DNA of 64,000 nucleotides from Janthinobacterium sp. 67. GTDB taxonomy: Bacteria; Pseudomonadota; Gammaproteobacteria; Burkholderiales; Burkholderiaceae_D. Position numbers and translations under genes: made by a program. Positions 35,560 to 44,267 of the stretch are shown here, piece by piece. Numbering within the stretch: the first letter of the stretch is position 1; each line of letters starts with the position of its first letter. The DNA is taken from contig NZ_PGES01000001.1 of the NCBI RefSeq assembly GCF_002797895.1, positions 186,001-250,000 of the forward strand, in the 5' to 3' direction. The notes under the pieces are model-generated. The model saw only the letters and a list, made by a program, of their open reading frames with translations. It did not search any database and had not been told where the DNA came from.

Positions 35560-38500
35560 TCAGCTGCGCAAAGGCGCGGCCGGGCAGCCCGCCCAGTTGC
35601 TGCCGGCGGGGATGTGCTCGCCCTTCATCACCAGGGTCAGGGGACCCAGGCGCGCATTGTCGCCCACCTTGGCGCTGTACAGCACGGAGCTGCGCGGGCC
35701 CATGTAGACGCGCTGGCCGATGTCCACGTGGTCGATCTTCATCACGCGGTCTTCGAACAGATGCGTTTGCGGGCAGGTGAGGGCGTTCAATTCGCTGTAG
35801 TCGCCGATGTGCACGCAGTCGAATTCCGTGATGTCCGTCGTGTCCATGTAGACGCCGCGGCCGATCTTGCAGCCCAGCAGGCGGAAAGCCAGCGGCAGCC
35901 ACGGCGTGCCGCGCAAATAGCGCATGAAGTTGGGCACGGCGATGCCTTCGTACAGATTGGTCACGCCTTCCGAAATCCACACGAACGGCGTCCACATGGG
36001 CGCCGCGTGCTTGCGGTAGCGTCCCAGCAGCAGCCACTTGAACAGCACGACCACTAAAAAATTGCCGATGCCGTAGGCCAGGCCGGCGATGGCCAGGTCG
36101 CCCACCACTTCGCCCCAGCGTCCGGCGCCCGCGATCGGCATCACGTCCAGCACCAGGGTATAGCCGACGGCGATCACCACGGCGTGCGGCGCGACGATGC
36201 GGAACGCTTCGATCAGGCTGCGGCCCAGGCGGCGCAGCAGCGACGGCTTGAAGGTCAGGTGCTCGGCAAAGCCGCTGACCTGTTCGCGCGCGGGCAAATG
36301 CATGGGCGGGGAACCGAGCCAGGTGTCGCCGCTGTGCATCTGTTCATTGCGCGGCGCATGCGTGTGCACGCCGATCAGCACGTGTTCGGGCAGCACGGTG
36401 CCGTCCGGGATATAGCTGCCGTTGCCGACGAAGCTGCGGTGCGAGACGACGGTGGGGCGCATGGTCATCCAGCCGCCGTCGATCTGCTCGTCGCCCAGCA
36501 TGACGGCGTCGGCGATGAAGGTGTCGTCGCCCAGGGTCAGCATGTCGGGCACGACGCCCAGGGCCGTGGAAATCTCGGCGCCCTTGCCCACCTTGGCGCC
36601 CAGCAGGCGGTACCAGTAGGGCGCGTACACGGTGGCGTAGATGCCGTGCAGGACGTTCAAGCTCGATTCCTGGATATGGCTGACCAGCCATTTGGCGCAA
36701 TAGATATTGCTGTGCACGGGCGAGCTGCCCGGCTTCAATCGGGGCAGCGCGCCCCAGCGGATGGCGGCCGACAGCAGGGCTGTCAGCACGATCAGCACGG
36801 CGCTGGCGGGGAAGGCCAGCAGGAAGTAGCGGGCCAGCTGGGTCGTCACGTCGCGTCCCTGCAGCCACGGCATCATTTCGCGTTCGTCGAACCAGTCGAT
36901 CAGCACGAAGCTGGGGAAGACGGGCATGAAGAACAGCACGGCGATCAAGACCATGCCGAAGCAGAAGAACAGGGTTTCCCCGGTCAGGCGCAGGCGCGAG
37001 ACGGCGGGCCGCGGCGGGTGGCTGGCTGGGTCGAAGGCGCCTGCGTCGCGCGCGGGAGAGCCCGTGTACACGCGCCCGGCCGGCACCGCCGCGCCATCGG
37101 CCAGCGCCGATTGTCCTTCCAGGTGACCGAAGGCGCCCACCGTGGTATTGCCTTCCATGATGGCGTAAGAGCTGATGCAGGCATCGTCGCCGATGCTGAT
37201 CCGGCCCAGCAGCAAACGGCCCCGTTCGACCCGGGCGTTTTCAAAGTTGACGGCATTGCCCACGCTGACGTTGTCGCCGATGGACAGCAGGTCGGGCGCG
37301 CGCAGGGTCATCGAACCGATGACGACTTCCTTGCCCACTTTCGCGCCCAGCGCGCGCAACCACCAGCTATTCAGGGACGAGCCGCTGAGCAGGTAGGCGG
37401 GCGCCGATTCGACCAGACGGTCGGCCAGCCACCAGCGGTAGTAGGTGACGCCCCACAGCGGATAGCTGCCCGGCTTCAAACGTCCGGCGATCAGCCACTT
37501 GCCGGCAATCGCGATGGCAAATTCGGCCAGGGTCGCCAGCAGGAAGACGCCGATCGAGGCGGCGATGGCGCGCGGCACGGTATCGCCCGTGTCGCCCGTG
37601 AAGAAGTGGTAGGTGAAGAACGGCGCCATCCACTGCGCCATGCGCAGGGTGACGAGGCCAGGCACGGCCGCCGCCTGCGCCGCGCCGCAGATCCAGCGTT
37701 TCAGGGTGGACGGCGGCGTCCAGTCAGCTTCCGGCGTGGCCAGCGCGGGCGCCTCGTTCAGCACGGCGGCGATCTTGCCGATCTGCCGGTTCTGGTAAAT
37801 GTCGCGCACCGTCATGTGGGCGTAGGCCGGATCGGCGCGCAGGGCCGACGCCAGGCGGGCGGCCAGGAAGGAATGGCCACCGAGGTCGCTGAAAAAATCC
37901 AGCTGGCGCACAATCGCCTGGCCCGGGAACAGCTTGGCCAGCGCCGCGAACAGGGCCGCTTCGGCCGGCGTTTCCGGCACGTCCGATTCACCCGCTTCCC
38001 CAGGCGGCGGCGCTGACAGGGGCATGGCCTTCAGCGCCTTCCTGTCGATTTTTCCGGAAGTGAGGCGCGGCATCAGCGGTAGCAATTCAAAACGGCCCGG
38101 CACCATATACGGCGGCAAGTGCAGGTTCAATGCCGCGCGCAGGGTTTTCGCGGCCAGGGCGTCGGCCGGCGCATCGTCGCTGCCGACGATGTAGGCCACC
38201 AGCTGGTCGATGCCGTCATCCTTGCGCAGCAGGACGGCCACCGTGCCCACGCCCGGTTGCTGCGCCAGCACGGCTTCGATCTCGCCCAGTTCCACGCGGA
38301 AGCCGCGTATCTTGACCTGGTCGTCGGCGCGGCCCAGGCACAGCACCTGGCCATCAGGATCGATGCGGGCCAGGTCGCCCGTGCGGTACAGGCGCGCGTC
38401 GTCGGGGCCCGTGCTCCAGGGATTGGGCAGGAATTTTTCCACCGTCAGGTCGGGCCGGCCCAGGTAGCCCTCGGCCAGGCCGGGGCCGATGATGCACAGC

Positions 38501-39615
38501 TCGCCCGTCTCGCCGCGCGCCAGCAAAGTCAAGGGACGGTTTTCTCCCGGCTCGGCCACTTGCAGCACCAGCAAGCCGTAGTTGGGCAGCGGCGTGCCGA
38601 TGGTCACCGGTTCGCCGGGCCGCAGGCGCGCCAGGCTGCACGAGACGGTCGCTTCCGTGGGGCCATAGGTGTTGAACATGGCGCGGCCCGGACGCGACCA
38701 ACGCTCGACGAGCGACTCCGGGCACATCTCGCCGCCAAGGTTGATCAGGCGCAGGCTCGGTACTTCCTCGGCGAACAGGGCCAGCAAGGTCGGCACGGCG
38801 TGCAGAACGGTGACCTGCTGGTCGGCCAGCGCGCGCGGCAGCGCTTCCGGGTCGCCCGAAATCTCCTTGGGCCCCAGCCACAGGGTGGCGCCCACCAGGT
38901 AGGCGATCCAGATTTCCTCGAACGACATGTCGAAGGCGACGGAAAAGCCCTGGTAGACGGTGTCGGACTGCGTTACTTCCAGCACGGCGTTTTCGCTGCG
39001 CAGGAAGTGGCAGATGCTGCGCTGATTGATCAATATGCCCTTCGGCTTGCCCGTGGAGCCGGACGTGTAGATCACGTAGGCCGGGTGTTCGGGCAGCACG
39101 GTGGCGCGCGCTGGCAGCACTTCGCCCGACGCGGCGGGGGCCAGCAGGCTTTCCGCCGTCCACACGGGGCGGCCGAGTCCTGCTTCTTCCAGGCGCGGCG
39201 CGAACTGCGCGCAGCTGACGACACCAAAGCCATTCGCGTCATCGAGGCACACCTGCAGGCGCTCGACGGGCGTATCTTCATCGACGGGCAGCCAGGCGGC
39301 GCCCGCCTTGGCGATGGCCGCCTGCATCAGCAGCAGAGGGGCGCCGCGCGGCAGCCACAGGCCCACGATGTCGCCGGGCTTGACGCCGGCCGCCACCAGG
39401 CGTGACGCGGCCAATCCCGCCTGCGCATCGAGCTGCGCATACGTGATGCGGCGCGCGCCGTCGATCAGGGCGATTTGCTGCGGACAGCGGCGCGCCGTCG
39501 CTTCCAGCAGGTCGGCCAGTACTTCCTCGCGCAGCAGATCCGGTCGCGGCGGGCCGTACAGGATGTCGGCGTGGGTGGAAGGGATGCCTGGACTGACTGC
39601 GGTGAAATCGTTCAT
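35560..39615 (-). CDS. Single-module NRPS of the poly-amino-acid synthetase (Pls) type
   Basis: 1351 aa. Adenylation domain at about 30-535: YTSGSTGKPKG (A3), FDMSFEE (A4, Asp229), NTYGPTEATVS (A5), YRTGDLARIDPDGQVLCLGR (A7-A8) and TSGKIDRK (A10, Lys522). A carrier domain follows with LGGHSFL (Ser582). There is no condensation or thioesterase domain. Instead, from about 640 three repeats of two membrane helices plus a left-handed beta-helix-like acetyltransferase fold (GAKVGKEVVIGS, GAKVGKGAEIST, GCKIGRGVYMDT) complete the protein. That six-helix, three-domain tail is the plan of epsilon-poly-L-lysine synthetase, which polymerises one amino acid without a template. The monomer cannot be read safely. 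The phosphopantetheinyl transferase follows in the operon. Confidence 0.9.
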   Translation of the reverse strand: MNDFTAVSPGIPSTHADILYGPPRPDLLREEVLADLLEATARRCPQQIALIDGARRITYAQLDAQAGLAASRLVAAGVKPGDIVGLWLPRGAPLLLMQAAIAKAGAAWLPVDEDTPVERLQVCLDDANGFGVVSCAQFAPRLEEAGLGRPVWTAESLLAPAASGEVLPARATVLPEHPAYVIYTSGSTGKPKGILINQRSICHFLRSENAVLEVTQSDTVYQGFSVAFDMSFEEIWIAYLVGATLWLGPKEISGDPEALPRALADQQVTVLHAVPTLLALFAEEVPSLRLINLGGEMCPESLVERWSRPGRAMFNTYGPTEATVSCSLARLRPGEPVTIGTPLPNYGLLVLQVAEPGENRPLTLLARGETGELCIIGPGLAEGYLGRPDLTVEKFLPNPWSTGPDDARLYRTGDLARIDPDGQVLCLGRADDQVKIRGFRVELGEIEAVLAQQPGVGTVAVLLRKDDGIDQLVAYIVGSDDAPADALAAKTLRAALNLHLPPYMVPGRFELLPLMPRLTSGKIDRKALKAMPLSAPPPGEAGESDVPETPAEAALFAALAKLFPGQAIVRQLDFFSDLGGHSFLAARLASALRADPAYAHMTVRDIYQNRQIGKIAAVLNEAPALATPEADWTPPSTLKRWICGAAQAAAVPGLVTLRMAQWMAPFFTYHFFTGDTGDTVPRAIAASIGVFLLATLAEFAIAIAGKWLIAGRLKPGSYPLWGVTYYRWWLADRLVESAPAYLLSGSSLNSWWLRALGAKVGKEVVIGSMTLRAPDLLSIGDNVSVGNAVNFENARVERGRLLLGRISIGDDACISSYAIMEGNTTVGAFGHLEGQSALADGAAVPAGRVYTGSPARDAGAFDPASHPPRPAVSRLRLTGETLFFCFGMVLIAVLFFMPVFPSFVLIDWFDEREMMPWLQGRDVTTQLARYFLLAFPASAVLIVLTALLSAAIRWGALPRLKPGSSPVHSNIYCAKWLVSHIQESSLNVLHGIYATVYAPYWYRLLGAKVGKGAEISTALGVVPDMLTLGDDTFIADAVMLGDEQIDGGWMTMRPTVVSHRSFVGNGSYIPDGTVLPEHVLIGVHTHAPRNEQMHSGDTWLGSPPMHLPAREQVSGFAEHLTFKPSLLRRLGRSLIEAFRIVAPHAVVIAVGYTLVLDVMPIAGAGRWGEVVGDLAIAGLAYGIGNFLVVVLFKWLLLGRYRKHAAPMWTPFVWISEGVTNLYEGIAVPNFMRYLRGTPWLPLAFRLLGCKIGRGVYMDTTDITEFDCVHIGDYSELNALTCPQTHLFEDRVMKIDHVDIGQRVYMGPRSSVLYSAKVGDNARLGPLTLVMKGEHIPAGSNWAGCPAAPLRS

Positions 39616-39763
39616 GGATGACGCTTATCTGTAATGCTGTAGGAGGAATCTAAAGGGCTGCGCGTGGTGTGCGGCACAGTTGATACATTACAGCACGCAA
39701 GACATTTCAGCGTTGCAGAACGGGGAATTTTGGGGCGCTTTCCAAAATTATGTGCTTGCAGGA

Positions 39764-40471
39764 TCAATTGCCATGGTTACGGAATGTAAAACGGGGAAAC
39801 ATGGCGCCGATTTGCGCCAGAACAGGCGCCGATGGATAGCCGTGCATGGGGCGGCCGGACAGCGCCGCATCCGCGCAGCCTTCGGCGCGGAATTGCTGCA
39901 GGACGTAGTTGTCGACGCCCTTGGCGGCCAGGGTGGCGGCCAGGGCCAGCAGCTGCTCGTCCGGCAGCAGGTCCGGGTGGGCGGTGGTGCGGCACTCGTA
40001 GGCGACGCCGCTGGCGAGGATGGCGTCCAGGCAGGCGCGCGCCGGGTCGCCGCTGCCGGCCACGCGGGTCACATGACGATAGTCGGCAAACGGCGCCTTG
40101 ATGTCGAAACCGACCCAGTCGACCAGCGGCAGCACTTCCTGCAGGCGCTGCGGATAGATGCAGGCCGTGTGCAGGCCGACGCCGAAACCCAGCTCCCTCA
40201 CGTCCCGCATGGCGCGCGCCAGCGCCGGGTCCATGCACGCTTCGCCGCCGCTGAAGACGACGGCGTCGACCAGGCCCGTTCGGCGGCGCAGCCAGGTCAG
40301 GACGTCCTGCCAGGGCATGGCGCCTTCCGGCGTGCGCGCCTGCAAATGCGGATTGTGGCAATAGCCGCAACGCCAGGGGCAGCCCTGCACGAACACCACG
40401 GCCGCCAGCTTGCCCGGGTAGTCGGTGGCGGAAAAGGGCGTCAGGCCGCCCACTTTCAGTTCAGCCGCCAT
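39764..40471 (-). CDS. nrdG: Anaerobic ribonucleotide reductase activating protein
   Basis: This 235-aa radical SAM enzyme has the cluster motif CPWRCGYC and VFSGGEACMDPAL (GGE motif). It generates the glycyl radical on anaerobic ribonucleotide reductase. It overlaps the glycyl-radical polypeptide gene by 11 nt and is the last gene of nrdD large–nrdD small–nrdG. It belongs to the longer NrdG type found with bacterial NrdD of the Pseudomonas kind. Confidence 0.92.
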   Translation of the reverse strand: MAAELKVGGLTPFSATDYPGKLAAVVFVQGCPWRCGYCHNPHLQARTPEGAMPWQDVLTWLRRRTGLVDAVVFSGGEACMDPALARAMRDVRELGFGVGLHTACIYPQRLQEVLPLVDWVGFDIKAPFADYRHVTRVAGSGDPARACLDAILASGVAYECRTTAHPDLLPDEQLLALAATLAAKGVDNYVLQQFRAEGCADAALSGRPMHGYPSAPVLAQIGAMFPRFTFRNHGN

Positions 40472-40661
40472 GGCAGGCGGGCTGGCCCACGCGGGCGCTC
40501 GCTTCCGTAAAATACTGGCGCTCGTGGAATTCGCCCTGCTTGCCGATGTTGAACGAGGCGACGGGGCGGTGGTAGCCCATCACGCGCGTCCAGATTTCGC
40601 AGCGCTGGCGTTCCGTGTCGAGCAGGGTGATGGCGGGAGTGAAGTCGGGACGTGCGTTCAT
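40461..40661 (-). CDS. Glycyl-radical polypeptide of class III ribonucleotide reductase (split NrdD C-terminus)
   Basis: This 66-aa protein has the sequence EIWTRVMGYHRPVASFNIGK, where the Gly of RVMGY is the expected radical site, followed by QGEFHERQYFTE. In Pseudomonas-type NrdD this stretch is the C-terminal end of the main protein. Here it is a separate reading frame whose ATG overlaps the stop of the large subunit gene (ATGA at 40658-40661). The large subunit lacks any glycyl-radical motif, so both are needed, either as a two-chain enzyme or joined by frameshifting at the overlap. Confidence 0.85.
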   Translation of the reverse strand: MNARPDFTPAITLLDTERQRCEIWTRVMGYHRPVASFNIGKQGEFHERQYFTEASARVGQPACHGG

Positions 40662-42406
40662 GGCGTTTCCTTGAGTGGGTGAGCGAGATCGGACTGCTTG
40701 CGGGCGATCAGTTCCGCGTCGCAGGTGGGACAGAATTCATGTTTGCCGGCCAGGTAGCCGTGGCGCGGGCAGATGGAAAACGTGGGCGTGACGGTGATGT
40801 AGGGCAGCGAGAAACGGCTCAGCGCGCGCTTCACCAGTTCGCGGCAGGCGTTGGCGTCCGACAGCGCTTCCGTCATGTACAGGTGCAGCACCGTGCCGCC
40901 CGTGTACTTGCGCTGCAGCGTATCCTGCAATTCCAGTGCCTCGAACGGATCGTCCGTATGGCCGACGGGCAGTTGCGACGAGTTCGTGTAATACGGATTG
41001 TCGACGGTGCCGGCCTGCAGGATGGCGGGATAGCGCTTGCGGTCTTCGCGGGCGAAGCGGTAGGTCGTGCCTTCGGCCGGCGTCGCTTCCAGGTTGTACA
41101 TATGGCCCGTCTCTTCCTGGAATTGCAGCATGCGCGCACGCACGTGGTCGAGCAGGCGCACGGCCAGCGCATGGCCTTCCTGTGTCGTGATGTCGTCAGC
41201 GTCGCCGCTGAAATTGCGGATCATCTCGTTGATGCCGTTCACGCCCAGGGTGGAAAAGTGATTGCGCAAGGTGCCCAGATAGCGTTTCGTGTACGGGAAC
41301 AGACCTTGCTGCATCAGTTCCTCGATGGTGCGGCGCTTGATTTCCAGGCTGGTCTTGCCCAGCTCCAGCAGGCGGTCCAGGTCGGCCATCAAGGCTGGCT
41401 CGTCGCCGCGCCACAAGTGGCCCAGGCGCGCGCAGTTGATGGTGACTACGCCCAGGGAACCCGTCTGCTCGGCGGAACCGAACAGGCCATTGCCCCGTTT
41501 GAGCAGTTCGCGCAAGTCCAGCTGCAATCGGCAGCACATGGAACGTATCATGTTCGGCTTGAGTTCCGAATTGATGAAATTCTGGAAGTAGGGCAGGCCG
41601 TAGCGGGCCGTCATTTCGAACAGGCGCTCCGCGTTCTCGCTGTGCCAGTCGAAATCCTCGGTGATGTTGTAGGTGGGGATGGGGAAGGTAAATACGCGTC
41701 CCTTGGCGTCGCCCGCCATCATGATCTCGATGTAGGCGCGGTTGATCATGTCCATTTCCGCCTGCAGATCGCCATAGCTGAAGTCCATTTCCTGGCCGGC
41801 GATGACGGGAATCTGTTCGCGCAGGTCGTCCGGGCAGACCCAGTCGAAAGTCAGGTTGGTGAACGGCGTCTGTGTGCCCCAGCGCGATGGGACGTTGAGG
41901 TTGAAGATCAGTTCCTGCATGTACTGGCGCACGTCTTCGTAGCGCAGGCTGTCCTTGCGGATGTAGGGCGCCATGTAGGTGTCGAAGGAGCTGAACGCCT
42001 GCGCGCCGGCCCACTCGTTTTGCAGGGTGCCGAGGAAATTGACGATCTGGCCGATGGCGCTCGACATGTGCTTGGGCGGGCCCGATTCGATCTTGCCCGG
42101 CACGCCATTCAAGCCTTCGTGCAGCAAGGTGCGCAGCGACCAGCCGGCGCAATAGCCGGCCAGCATGTCGAGGTCGTGGATATGCAGCGCCGCTTCGCGG
42201 TGCGCCGCGCCCACTTCGGGCGGATACACCTGGTCCAGCCAGTAGTTGGCGATGACCTTGCCCGATACATTGAGTATCAGGCCGCCCAGCGAGTAACCCT
42301 GGTTGGCGTTGGCGTTGACACGCCAGTCGCGCCGGTCCAGGTATTCATTGATGGACGCAGCGACGTCGACCTGGCCGCGTGTTGGGGAAACTGCATTTGT
42401 CGTCAT
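40658..42406 (-). CDS. nrdD: Anaerobic ribonucleoside-triphosphate reductase, large subunit
   Basis: This 582-aa protein makes deoxyribonucleotides without oxygen. Matches include HIHDLDML, GGLILNVSGKVIANYWLDQV, INCARLGHLWRG and TLGVNGINEM. It ends with the zinc-binding region ICPRHGYLAGKHEFCPTCD, after which the normal enzyme would continue into the glycyl-radical end. The start at 42406 (MTTNAV) has GGAGG 5 nt upstream; the longer start at 42424 is less likely. Two NrdR-like boxes lie 15-61 nt upstream. Confidence 0.93.
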   Translation of the reverse strand: MTTNAVSPTRGQVDVAASINEYLDRRDWRVNANANQGYSLGGLILNVSGKVIANYWLDQVYPPEVGAAHREAALHIHDLDMLAGYCAGWSLRTLLHEGLNGVPGKIESGPPKHMSSAIGQIVNFLGTLQNEWAGAQAFSSFDTYMAPYIRKDSLRYEDVRQYMQELIFNLNVPSRWGTQTPFTNLTFDWVCPDDLREQIPVIAGQEMDFSYGDLQAEMDMINRAYIEIMMAGDAKGRVFTFPIPTYNITEDFDWHSENAERLFEMTARYGLPYFQNFINSELKPNMIRSMCCRLQLDLRELLKRGNGLFGSAEQTGSLGVVTINCARLGHLWRGDEPALMADLDRLLELGKTSLEIKRRTIEELMQQGLFPYTKRYLGTLRNHFSTLGVNGINEMIRNFSGDADDITTQEGHALAVRLLDHVRARMLQFQEETGHMYNLEATPAEGTTYRFAREDRKRYPAILQAGTVDNPYYTNSSQLPVGHTDDPFEALELQDTLQRKYTGGTVLHLYMTEALSDANACRELVKRALSRFSLPYITVTPTFSICPRHGYLAGKHEFCPTCDAELIARKQSDLAHPLKETP

Positions 42407-42420
42407 GAAACCTCCAATAA

Positions 42421-42436
42421 ACACAACATGCGGTGT
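42421..42436. promoter_or_regulatory. NrdR-like box 1
   Basis: ACACAACATGCGGTGT matches 12 of 16 positions of the NrdR consensus, with both outer ACAC/GTGT parts intact. It lies 15 nt before the nrdD start and exactly 31 bp from the second box, the three-turn spacing typical of NrdR sites. Confidence 0.6.
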
Positions 42437-42451
42437 TTTTATGGAGATTAA

Positions 42452-42467
42452 TTACTAAATATAGTGG
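42452..42467. promoter_or_regulatory. NrdR-like box 2
   Basis: TTACTAAATATAGTGG matches 12 of 16 NrdR consensus positions. The 31-bp phase with box 1 strongly supports a real pair controlling the nrdDG operon. Confidence 0.6.
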
Positions 42468-42530
42468 CGTCAAAGGGCGCGTGCAGTTGCGTGAGGAATC
42501 CTTGATGCAGGTGAAAAAAGCGGCCGCTGT

Positions 42531-42941
42531 TTACTTTTTCGCGCCGCCCTGGCGCAGGAGGAAGCCGCTCAGGCCAAGGTAAGCGGCGCCGCAGACGGCG
42601 ATGCTGATGACGGAGGCGGGCAGCACGTGCGCCCAGATTTCCCGCGCCGAGAAGGTGCTCCAGCTGGCCACGCGCGCGTCGAACGTGACGTAGTTGGCCA
42701 GCAGCCAGTAGACGGCCAGCAGGCCCGTGCAGATGGCGGCCTGGCGCAGCACGGGCATGGCGCGGCGCGCGAAGACGGCCTGCAGGAACAGCAGCAGCAC
42801 GCCCGGATACGCGCCCAGCACTTCGGGCGACAGCACGGAGAGCGTTTCTTCGACATGGCCGTCGGCGGGGGCGGCCCACTGCACCTGCAGCACGGTGAGG
42901 AACAGGGTGAGCAAAAAAATCAGCAGCGGTTTGCGGGGCAT
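42531..42941 (-). CDS. Small inner-membrane protein of unknown function
   Basis: This 136-aa protein has four hydrophobic helices (LLIFLLTLFLTVLQV; GVLLLFLQAVFA; AAICTGLLAVYWLLANYV; ASVISIAVCGAAYLGL). The start at 42941 (MPRKPLL) is preferred; longer in-frame starts run into the shared upstream region of ubiU. No family is recognised. It lies between the nrdD operon and the divergent ubiU operon and may share the regulatory region of the latter. Confidence 0.7.
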   Translation of the reverse strand: MPRKPLLIFLLTLFLTVLQVQWAAPADGHVEETLSVLSPEVLGAYPGVLLLFLQAVFARRAMPVLRQAAICTGLLAVYWLLANYVTFDARVASWSTFSAREIWAHVLPASVISIAVCGAAYLGLSGFLLRQGGAKK

Positions 42942-43026
42942 GGCGGGCAATCGGTGAGGGAGAAAAGTGGGGCATTTTACAGCCAGGTCAAGCAAGTTGA
43001 ACGCGCGCCAGCCATGCATGCATTCC

Positions 43027-43040
43027 TTCACCTGCGTCAA
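43027..43040. promoter_or_regulatory. Weak FNR/Anr-like site before ubiU
   Basis: TTCAC-CTGC-GTCAA differs from TTGAT-N4-ATCAA at three positions. It lies 64 nt before ubiU and about 86 nt before the divergent membrane protein gene. It is only a candidate, supported mainly by the anaerobic role of ubiU. Confidence 0.3.
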
Positions 43041-43103
43041 GGACTGGGCGGCGGGGGCGGGGCTATAGTCTGCACCCTGAGCCGATACAGGACTGTGAAC
43101 ATC

Positions 43104-44141
43104 ATGATGCTTGAATCAACCACCGCCACCCGCGTGGCCGGACCGCTGGAACTGGTCTGCCCCGCCGGCAGCCTGCCTGCCCTGAAAGCGGCCATCGACA
43201 ACGGTGCCGACACCGTCTACCTGGGTTTTCGCGACGCCACCAATGCGCGCAATTTCGCCGGCCTCAATTTCGACGAGAAGGCCATCGCCGAGGGCGTGCG
43301 CTACGCCCATCAATATGGACGCAAGGTGCTGCTGGCGCTGAATACCTATCCGCAGCCGCACAACTGGGCCGTGTGGCGCAGCGCCATCGACCGCGCCGCG
43401 CAGGCCGGCATCGACGCCATGATCGTCGCCGATCCGGGCCTGATGGCCTACGCGGCCCAGCACCACCCGCAGCTGCGGCTGCACCTGTCCGTGCAGGGTT
43501 CGGCCACCAACTATGAAGCCATCAATTTTTACCATGAACACTTCGGCATCGCCCGCGCCGTGCTGCCGCGCGTGCTGTCGATGGCGCAGGTCGAGCAATT
43601 GATCAGCAAGACGGAAGTCGAGATCGAAGTCTTCGGCTTCGGCAGCCTGTGCGTGATGGTCGAAGGGCGCTGCGCGCTGTCGTCGTACGCGACGGGCGAG
43701 GCGCCGAACACGCACGGCGTGTGCTCGCCGGCGAAATCCGTGCGCTGGCTGGAAACGCCGAACGGCCTCGAATCGCGCCTGAACGGCGTGCTGATCGACC
43801 GCTACGCACCGGGCGAAAACGCCAGCTATCCCACCCTGTGCAAGGGGCGTTTCGAAGTCAACGACGAAGAGTATTACGCGATCGAGGAGCCGGCCAGCCT
43901 GAACACGCTGGCGCTGCTGCCGCAGCTGATCGCCATGGGCGTGCGCGCCGTGAAGATCGAAGGACGCCAGCGCAGCCCCGCCTACGTGGCGCAGGTCACG
44001 CGCGTGTGGCGCGAAGCGATCGACGCCTGCCGTGAAGGCAATGCGCGCTACGCCGTCAAGCCGGCCTGGATGGCGTCCATGGACAAGCTGGCCGAGGGCC
44101 AGCAGCACACTTTGGGTGCCTACCATAGATCTTGGAAATAG
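43104..44141 (+). CDS. ubiU: Ubiquinone biosynthesis protein UbiU (U32 peptidase family)
   Basis: This 345-aa protein is one half of the UbiU-UbiV complex that hydroxylates the ubiquinone ring without oxygen, using prephenate as oxygen donor. LELVCPAGSLPALKAAIDNGADTVYLGF is the U32 N-terminus. Four cysteines that hold the 4Fe-4S cluster are visible in GSLCVMVEGRCALSS, THGVCSPAK and PTLCKGRF. Two adjacent ATGs (43104, 43107) are possible. A 103-bp palindromic element separates it from ubiV. Confidence 0.93.
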   Translation: MMLESTTATRVAGPLELVCPAGSLPALKAAIDNGADTVYLGFRDATNARNFAGLNFDEKAIAEGVRYAHQYGRKVLLALNTYPQPHNWAVWRSAIDRAAQAGIDAMIVADPGLMAYAAQHHPQLRLHLSVQGSATNYEAINFYHEHFGIARAVLPRVLSMAQVEQLISKTEVEIEVFGFGSLCVMVEGRCALSSYATGEAPNTHGVCSPAKSVRWLETPNGLESRLNGVLIDRYAPGENASYPTLCKGRFEVNDEEYYAIEEPASLNTLALLPQLIAMGVRAVKIEGRQRSPAYVAQVTRVWREAIDACREGNARYAVKPAWMASMDKLAEGQQHTLGAYHRSWK

Positions 44142-44243
44142 CAAAACCTACTGCGCGTCCCGGGGCGTGGCCTGCGATGCTCGCTGTGCTCTAGCACAGC
44201 TGCGCTTCTCGGCCTCGCCGCGAACCGCTCGCTACGGTTTTGC
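44141..44243. repeat. Nested palindromic element between ubiU and ubiV
   Basis: Outer inverted repeats GCAAAACC (44141-44148) and GGTTTTGC (44236-44243) enclose an inner perfect hairpin GCTGTGCT-CT-AGCACAGC (44183-44200). The element begins at the last base of the ubiU stop codon. It has the look of a small non-autonomous repeat or REP-type insertion in an operon. Confidence 0.65.
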
Positions 44244-44267
44244 AACTTAAAAAATAATGGAACAGAC

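Noticed and set aside
36184..39405. Long plus-strand frames opposite the NRPS gene
   Set aside because: Antisense shadows of the 1351-codon synthetase; no motif and biased composition.
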